In this document: one piece after another, positions 61,265-64,000 of the stretch | How positions within the stretch are numbered: position 1 is the first letter of the stretch | How the letters are laid out: the number at the start of each line of letters is the position of its first letter | NCBI RefSeq assembly: GCF_006539185.1 | Contig: NZ_BJMN01000039.1 | Coordinates: forward strand, 36,732 to 100,731 | From: Streptomyces gardneri | GTDB lineage: Bacteria > Actinomycetota > Actinomycetes > Streptomycetales > Streptomycetaceae | Length of the DNA stretch: 64,000 nucleotides | Direction: 5' to 3' | The notes under the pieces: generated by a model | What the model was told of the DNA's origin: nothing | What the model saw: the letters and a program-made list of their open reading frames with translations, nothing else | The model's database searches: none | Position numbers and translations under genes: made by a program

Positions 61265-61291
61265 GGGGGGAAAATCTGTCAAGGGGGGAAA
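61265..61291 (+). promoter_or_regulatory. GGGGGGAAA direct repeat before an XRE gene
   Basis: GGGGGGAAA occurs at 61265-61273 and 61283-61291, 18 bp apart, in the divergent promoter region of 61216 and 61312. GGGGAAA also occurs in both lasso precursor elements. An autoregulatory site is an inference. Confidence 0.4.
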
Positions 61292-61311
61292 TTAGAGGAG
61301 GAGATGACGCC

Positions 61312-62592
61312 ATGATTGGCTTCCGCCCAGGGACAGAGGTCACACTCATGGCAGACCCGTTCGCCTTACTGCTCCTGCAGCTCCGGAAGAAGGCCGGTCG
61401 GTCACAGGAACAGCAGGCCGATGCAGTCAACGCCGTCTCCGGCCGCGTCACGGTCACGCGCCGCGAGATCAGCCGCTACGAGCACTCCGAAACCATCCCG
61501 ACGAACCACACCCTCGGACATATCGCTGTGGCCTGTGGGGTGCCCTACGAGGAGCTGCTACGGGAGGCGAAGGCAGCCCGAACCAGACGAGCTCAGGCTC
61601 GTCGCCGTGTAGAACAGGACGAGGAGGATATGAAGCGTCGCACCGTGTTGGAGGGCGCAGTCGTTGGAGTGTGCACGGCTGCTGCCGAGCCCTGGGGGCG
61701 ACTCGCCGCTGCCCTCCAGCGAGGAACGAAGGTCGACAAGCCTTCCGCGAGCGCGTTGATCGACCGCGCCGCCGACCTGCACATCCAGGAGCTCGGTCTC
61801 AGCGCCCGACTCCTCCAGCACAAGGTCGAGTCCCACCTCGACGCGATCACCGCGGTCCTTCCCCGCGCCGGTGAACACGAACGCGCCCTCACCATCGCCG
61901 CCGGAGAGACAGCTGCACTCGCCGGCTGGGTGGCCTGGGACCTCGGGGAGCACCCGAAGGCGAACGCCTACTACAAGGTGGCATCGGAGTGTGCGTCGTC
62001 CGCCGGCCATCCACCGCTGCGTGCGCTCGCGCTCACGTACGCCAGCTACGGGGGCAACGCCCCTCAACGCAAGCTGGGTCTCCTCCGCCAGGCCGCCCAG
62101 GACGTACGGGGGCGAGGGAACGCGGCCGCCGCCGCGTGGATCCACGGACGGTACGCGGAGGAAGCAGCTCTGCTGGACAACGCCACCGACGCCCTCCAGG
62201 CCCTGGACCGCGCGCGGTTCGCGTACGACTTCGCCGACCACACCAGCGAACAGGCATGGGTCCGCTTCATGACCCCCTACCGGATGGACTCACTGACGCT
62301 CTCCGTCTACAGCCAGCTACGGCGGTCGGAGCTGGCCGTCACCGCGAACGACGCCATCGCTCGCCTCGGAAACGGCCTGCCGGACGGCGGGGTCGTCGTT
62401 CTCGGCGACCTCGCTGTGGCACTGCTCCGGGGAGGAAACGTCGACCAAGGTCTCGACGTCACACGGAAGTTCGCGACCGCTGCCCATGCGAAGCCGAACA
62501 CGATGGGAAAGGAACGTGCCCGCGCCATCGCCTCGCTGCTCCCCGTAGGGGAACGCGATCTGGCCCACCACCTGCGGCAGCTCGCAGCATGA
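61312..62592 (+). CDS. XRE-family regulator with TPR-like C-terminus
   Basis: A 426-residue protein. ATG 61312 follows GAGGAGGAG. HTH: LLLLQLRKKAGRSQEQQADA, VTRREISRYEHSETIPTNHT, LGHIAVACGVPYEELLREAK. The C-terminal 300 residues are TPR-like helices (ERALTIAAGETAALAGWVAW, ALALTYASYGGNAPQRKLGL). This is the common large Streptomyces XRE type, likely sensing a peptide or protein. Divergent from the resolvase-like gene. Confidence 0.88.
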   Translation: MIGFRPGTEVTLMADPFALLLLQLRKKAGRSQEQQADAVNAVSGRVTVTRREISRYEHSETIPTNHTLGHIAVACGVPYEELLREAKAARTRRAQARRRVEQDEEDMKRRTVLEGAVVGVCTAAAEPWGRLAAALQRGTKVDKPSASALIDRAADLHIQELGLSARLLQHKVESHLDAITAVLPRAGEHERALTIAAGETAALAGWVAWDLGEHPKANAYYKVASECASSAGHPPLRALALTYASYGGNAPQRKLGLLRQAAQDVRGRGNAAAAAWIHGRYAEEAALLDNATDALQALDRARFAYDFADHTSEQAWVRFMTPYRMDSLTLSVYSQLRRSELAVTANDAIARLGNGLPDGGVVVLGDLAVALLRGGNVDQGLDVTRKFATAAHAKPNTMGKERARAIASLLPVGERDLAHHLRQLAA

Positions 62593-62623
62593 CCTCCATC
62601 CGCCCGATACGAGCGGATGGAGG
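62593..62623. terminator. Bidirectional terminator
   Basis: CCTCCATCCGC pairs with GCGGATGGAGG around a 9-nt loop, starting at the regulator stop and ahead of the convergent cutA stop. Confidence 0.7.
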
Positions 62624-62637
62624 CCAGGAACATCGCG

Positions 62638-62964
62638 TCAGGCCGTCGCGGTTTCCTCGACCACCCAGGACAGGTACGCCTCCGAGCCTCCGGTCACCGG
62701 CAGGGTGATCCACTCGGGCACGTCGTACGGGTGCTGCTCCACCACCCACGCCTCCAGCTCCGGAAGCCGGTCTGTCGTCGTCTTGAACGAGATGCGCCAC
62801 TCCTTGGCTGTCTCGATGCTGCCCTTCCAGCGGTAGACCGCGGTGAAGGCCGGGTCGATGTGCGCGCAGGCGGCCAAGCGGGCCTCGACCGGCCCCAGCG
62901 CGAGGGCCTTCGCCTTCTCCTCGTCATCGATGGTCGTCTGCGCGATCACGATCTCGGTCGTCAT
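62638..62964 (-). CDS. cutA: CutA-type divalent-cation tolerance protein
   Basis: A 108-residue protein. ATG 62964 follows GAGGAGCAGCC. Typical CutA: VIAQTTIDDEEKAKALALG, RLAACAHIDPAFTAVYRWKG, HPYDVPEWITLPVTGGSEAY then LSWV. CutA forms PII-like trimers and has been linked to copper tolerance; its real role is debated. Length is normal. Confidence 0.9.
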   Translation of the reverse strand: MTTEIVIAQTTIDDEEKAKALALGPVEARLAACAHIDPAFTAVYRWKGSIETAKEWRISFKTTTDRLPELEAWVVEQHPYDVPEWITLPVTGGSEAYLSWVVEETATA

Positions 62965-63102
62965 GCGGCTGCTCCTCCTCGAACGGTGTCCTCCGACCCT
63001 ACCCAGACAGCCACTTGAGCCAGCTATTACCAGCGCACGCGGGCCCTGACCCCCTATCTGCCTGGAGCGAGCCGAGGAGCATCGCTGCCATAAGGGCACT
63101 CG

Positions 63103-63345
63103 TCAACCTAGTGCGGCTCGACCGAGGCCATCGAGGAGCTTCTTCACCGCAGCCCGGCTGCCTTGGGTCTTCTCCCGGGCAAGCAGCCGCGACAGATCGT
63201 CCTGCGTGACGCCACCGTTGCCAGGGCCGTCGTCAGGCTTGTTGGGGTCGCGCTCGGGCGAGGCACCCAGGATCGGGTAGATGGGCCGCCCGTCACGGCG
63301 GTACCCGAGCGGGGCAAGCGGATTGGGGAGCGAAGGGCGCGTCAT
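63103..63345 (-). CDS. Phage scaffold-like small protein (truncated)
   Basis: An 80-residue protein from ATG 63345. The start LPNPLAPLGYRRDGRPIYPI followed by VTQDDLSRLLAREKTQGSRA matches the N-terminus of Streptomyces phage scaffolding or capsid-associated proteins, which are usually longer. Here it stops after KKLLDGLGRAALG. It is probably a degenerate prophage gene or a derived small protein. Confidence 0.55.
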   Translation of the reverse strand: MTRPSLPNPLAPLGYRRDGRPIYPILGASPERDPNKPDDGPGNGGVTQDDLSRLLAREKTQGSRAAVKKLLDGLGRAALG

Positions 63346-63390
63346 GCGTGAACCATCCAGGTCTCCAGCGCCCCCACGCCGGTGATCAGT

Positions 63391-63585
63391 CTAGCCACAG
63401 CACGTGTGTACTCGAGTAGCTCCAGGCGTCCAGCGGTCGGGGTTCTCCGCGGCCTCCCGGGTCTTCAGCGTCTCGACCTGCGCCTCGGTCATGTCGGTCA
63501 TGATGTAGACGCACCCCCGACTGGGCTTGTACTGGTGGCCGTTGGAGAACGCGGTCACCGTGTACTTCTTCTCGCCGTTGGCCAT
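63391..63585 (-). CDS. Small phage-like hypothetical
   Basis: A 64-residue protein. ATG 63585 follows GGGAGG and shares bases with the upstream stop (TGATG). MANGEKKYTVTAFSNGHQYK, IMTDMTEAQVETLKTREAAE is soluble and plausible. No family was identified, but order and coupling fit a phage minor-gene cassette. Confidence 0.6.
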   Translation of the reverse strand: MANGEKKYTVTAFSNGHQYKPSRGCVYIMTDMTEAQVETLKTREAAENPDRWTPGATRVHTCCG

Positions 63586-63819
63586 CAGACCGAACCTCCC
63601 TGCCACCGCTCACGGGAGTCGAAGACCAGGGACTTGCGCTCGCGGGCGCCGGTGAACAGGCTCACCGCCTGGCCCGGGTCGTACTCGATGAGCTGCGCCC
63701 CGTTGTTCGGGTATCCGTACGACCAGCAGATGGCCCAGCGGCCGTCCAGCTCCAGGAGGGGGACGCGCGGTTTCCCCCTCGGTCGTCTCGTAATGGGCCT
63801 TCTGGTCCCACTCGCGCAT
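63584..63819 (-). pseudogene. Small phage-like hypothetical, frameshifted
   Basis: ATG 63819 follows GAGGGGGAGCCC and reads MREWDQKAHYETTEGE. One shift near 63770 (GGGGGAAACC) is needed to reach PRVPLLELDGRWAICWSYGY, PNNGAQLIEYDPGQAVSLFT and TGA 63584. Both halves are clearly coding. Coupled to the next gene by TGATG. Confidence 0.65.
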
Positions 63820-63829
63820 GGGCTCCCCC

Positions 63830-64000
63830 TCAGACCGCGTTTGAGATCTGCTCTGTCTTGCGGCTGCGGTGCCGCCGGAGTAGCCGCTGCTGTTGAGGGG
63901 AGCTACCTGGCGGAGCTGGCAGGTGCGGTACCGGTGAAGCAGGGCCTCATCAGCGAGGAAGGCGAACGGCGGCCTACGAAGCAGCCGTTGCAGAGTCAGC
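63830..64000 (-). CDS. Possible 3' end of a gene running off the right edge
   Basis: A minus-strand frame reads SSPQQQRLLRRHRSRKTEQI SNAV and stops at TGA 63830, 11 bp before the next ATG. It looks like the tail of an operon member, but a stop lies upstream in the same frame inside the window, so only about 40 codons are supported. Confidence 0.3.

Noticed and set aside
1..64000. An intact cas operon, tRNA genes or an attachment site
   Set aside because: None was seen on either strand. CRISPR relics are present without any recognisable complete Cas protein, and no tRNA-like fold or matching att repeats were spotted by eye.

Overview
The window is very GC-rich actinomycete DNA. GTG/TTG starts, purine-rich ribosome-binding sites, AfsR/BTAD and XRE regulators, DUF5958/DUF5999 proteins and IS21/ISL3/IS5 elements all point to Streptomyces or a close relative. 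The density of truncated genes, frameshifts, insertion-sequence scars and fusion junctions suggests an accessory region, such as a chromosome arm, an integrated element or a large plasmid. No rRNA, tRNA or housekeeping operon was seen. Every product name comes from reading motifs in the translated sequence; no database search was run.

Layout. 1-2.9 kb: a secreted protein and lipoprotein pair of the kind found in actinomycete integrative elements (cut by the left edge), a decayed gene, and a PD-(D/E)XK-type nuclease divergent from a CGNR-like zinc-finger protein (to 3.9 kb). 4.8-10 kb: a TerD-VWA protein, an endonuclease VII-type HNH protein, a broken tachylectin-like gene and an unidentified 385-residue protein; the last two share a 140-bp upstream repeat. 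11.3-13.9 kb: an IS21-family element with a broken istA and an extra zinc-ribbon gene. 14-19.2 kb: debris (WbqC, YdcF, a regulator, NUDIX, an ISL3 scrap, a DMT permease, an Imm35-type immunity gene with the tail of its toxin). 19.8-25.2 kb: an XRE-REC protein, then a membrane protein coupled to an NB-ARC/TPR (NLR-like) protein. 26.1-29.4 kb: an AfsR-like regulator. 29.6-32.1 kb: five small genes, most of them secreted. 33.2-38.1 kb: two truncated genes joined head to head, one ending in Hint and a DddA-like deaminase domain with its Imm1-type immunity gene. 38.4-51.2 kb: a truncated ISL3 element, HEAT protein, pterin dehydratase, an overlapping toxin-antitoxin pair, an intact-looking IS5 element, a second endonuclease VII-type gene and small hypotheticals. 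51.4-58.6 kb: a lasso-peptide locus (regulator, M20 peptidase, two precursors, cyclase, RRE, protease, ABC exporter). 58.7-63 kb: regulators, a methyltransferase and cutA. 63.1-64 kb: small phage-like genes.

The most unusual global feature is a set of seven short, partly decayed CRISPR relics (29-nt repeats, 31-33-nt spacers, subtype I-E style) scattered from 2.1 to 46.9 kb with no intact cas gene, plus an eighth relic of a different repeat type at 51.3 kb. Two relics 8 kb apart carry the same spacer with one mismatch, and two keep the same leader-like flank. ISL3 scraps sit beside two of them.

The two best candidates for an interesting system are the NLR-like pair at 22.1-25.2 kb, whose products share a short Gly/Ser repeat resembling amyloid-signalling motifs, and the lasso locus with two precursors, which share a promoter-proximal element and each have a hairpin behind them. 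Many of the disruptions are single frameshifts, so read-level confirmation matters before they are called pseudogenes.
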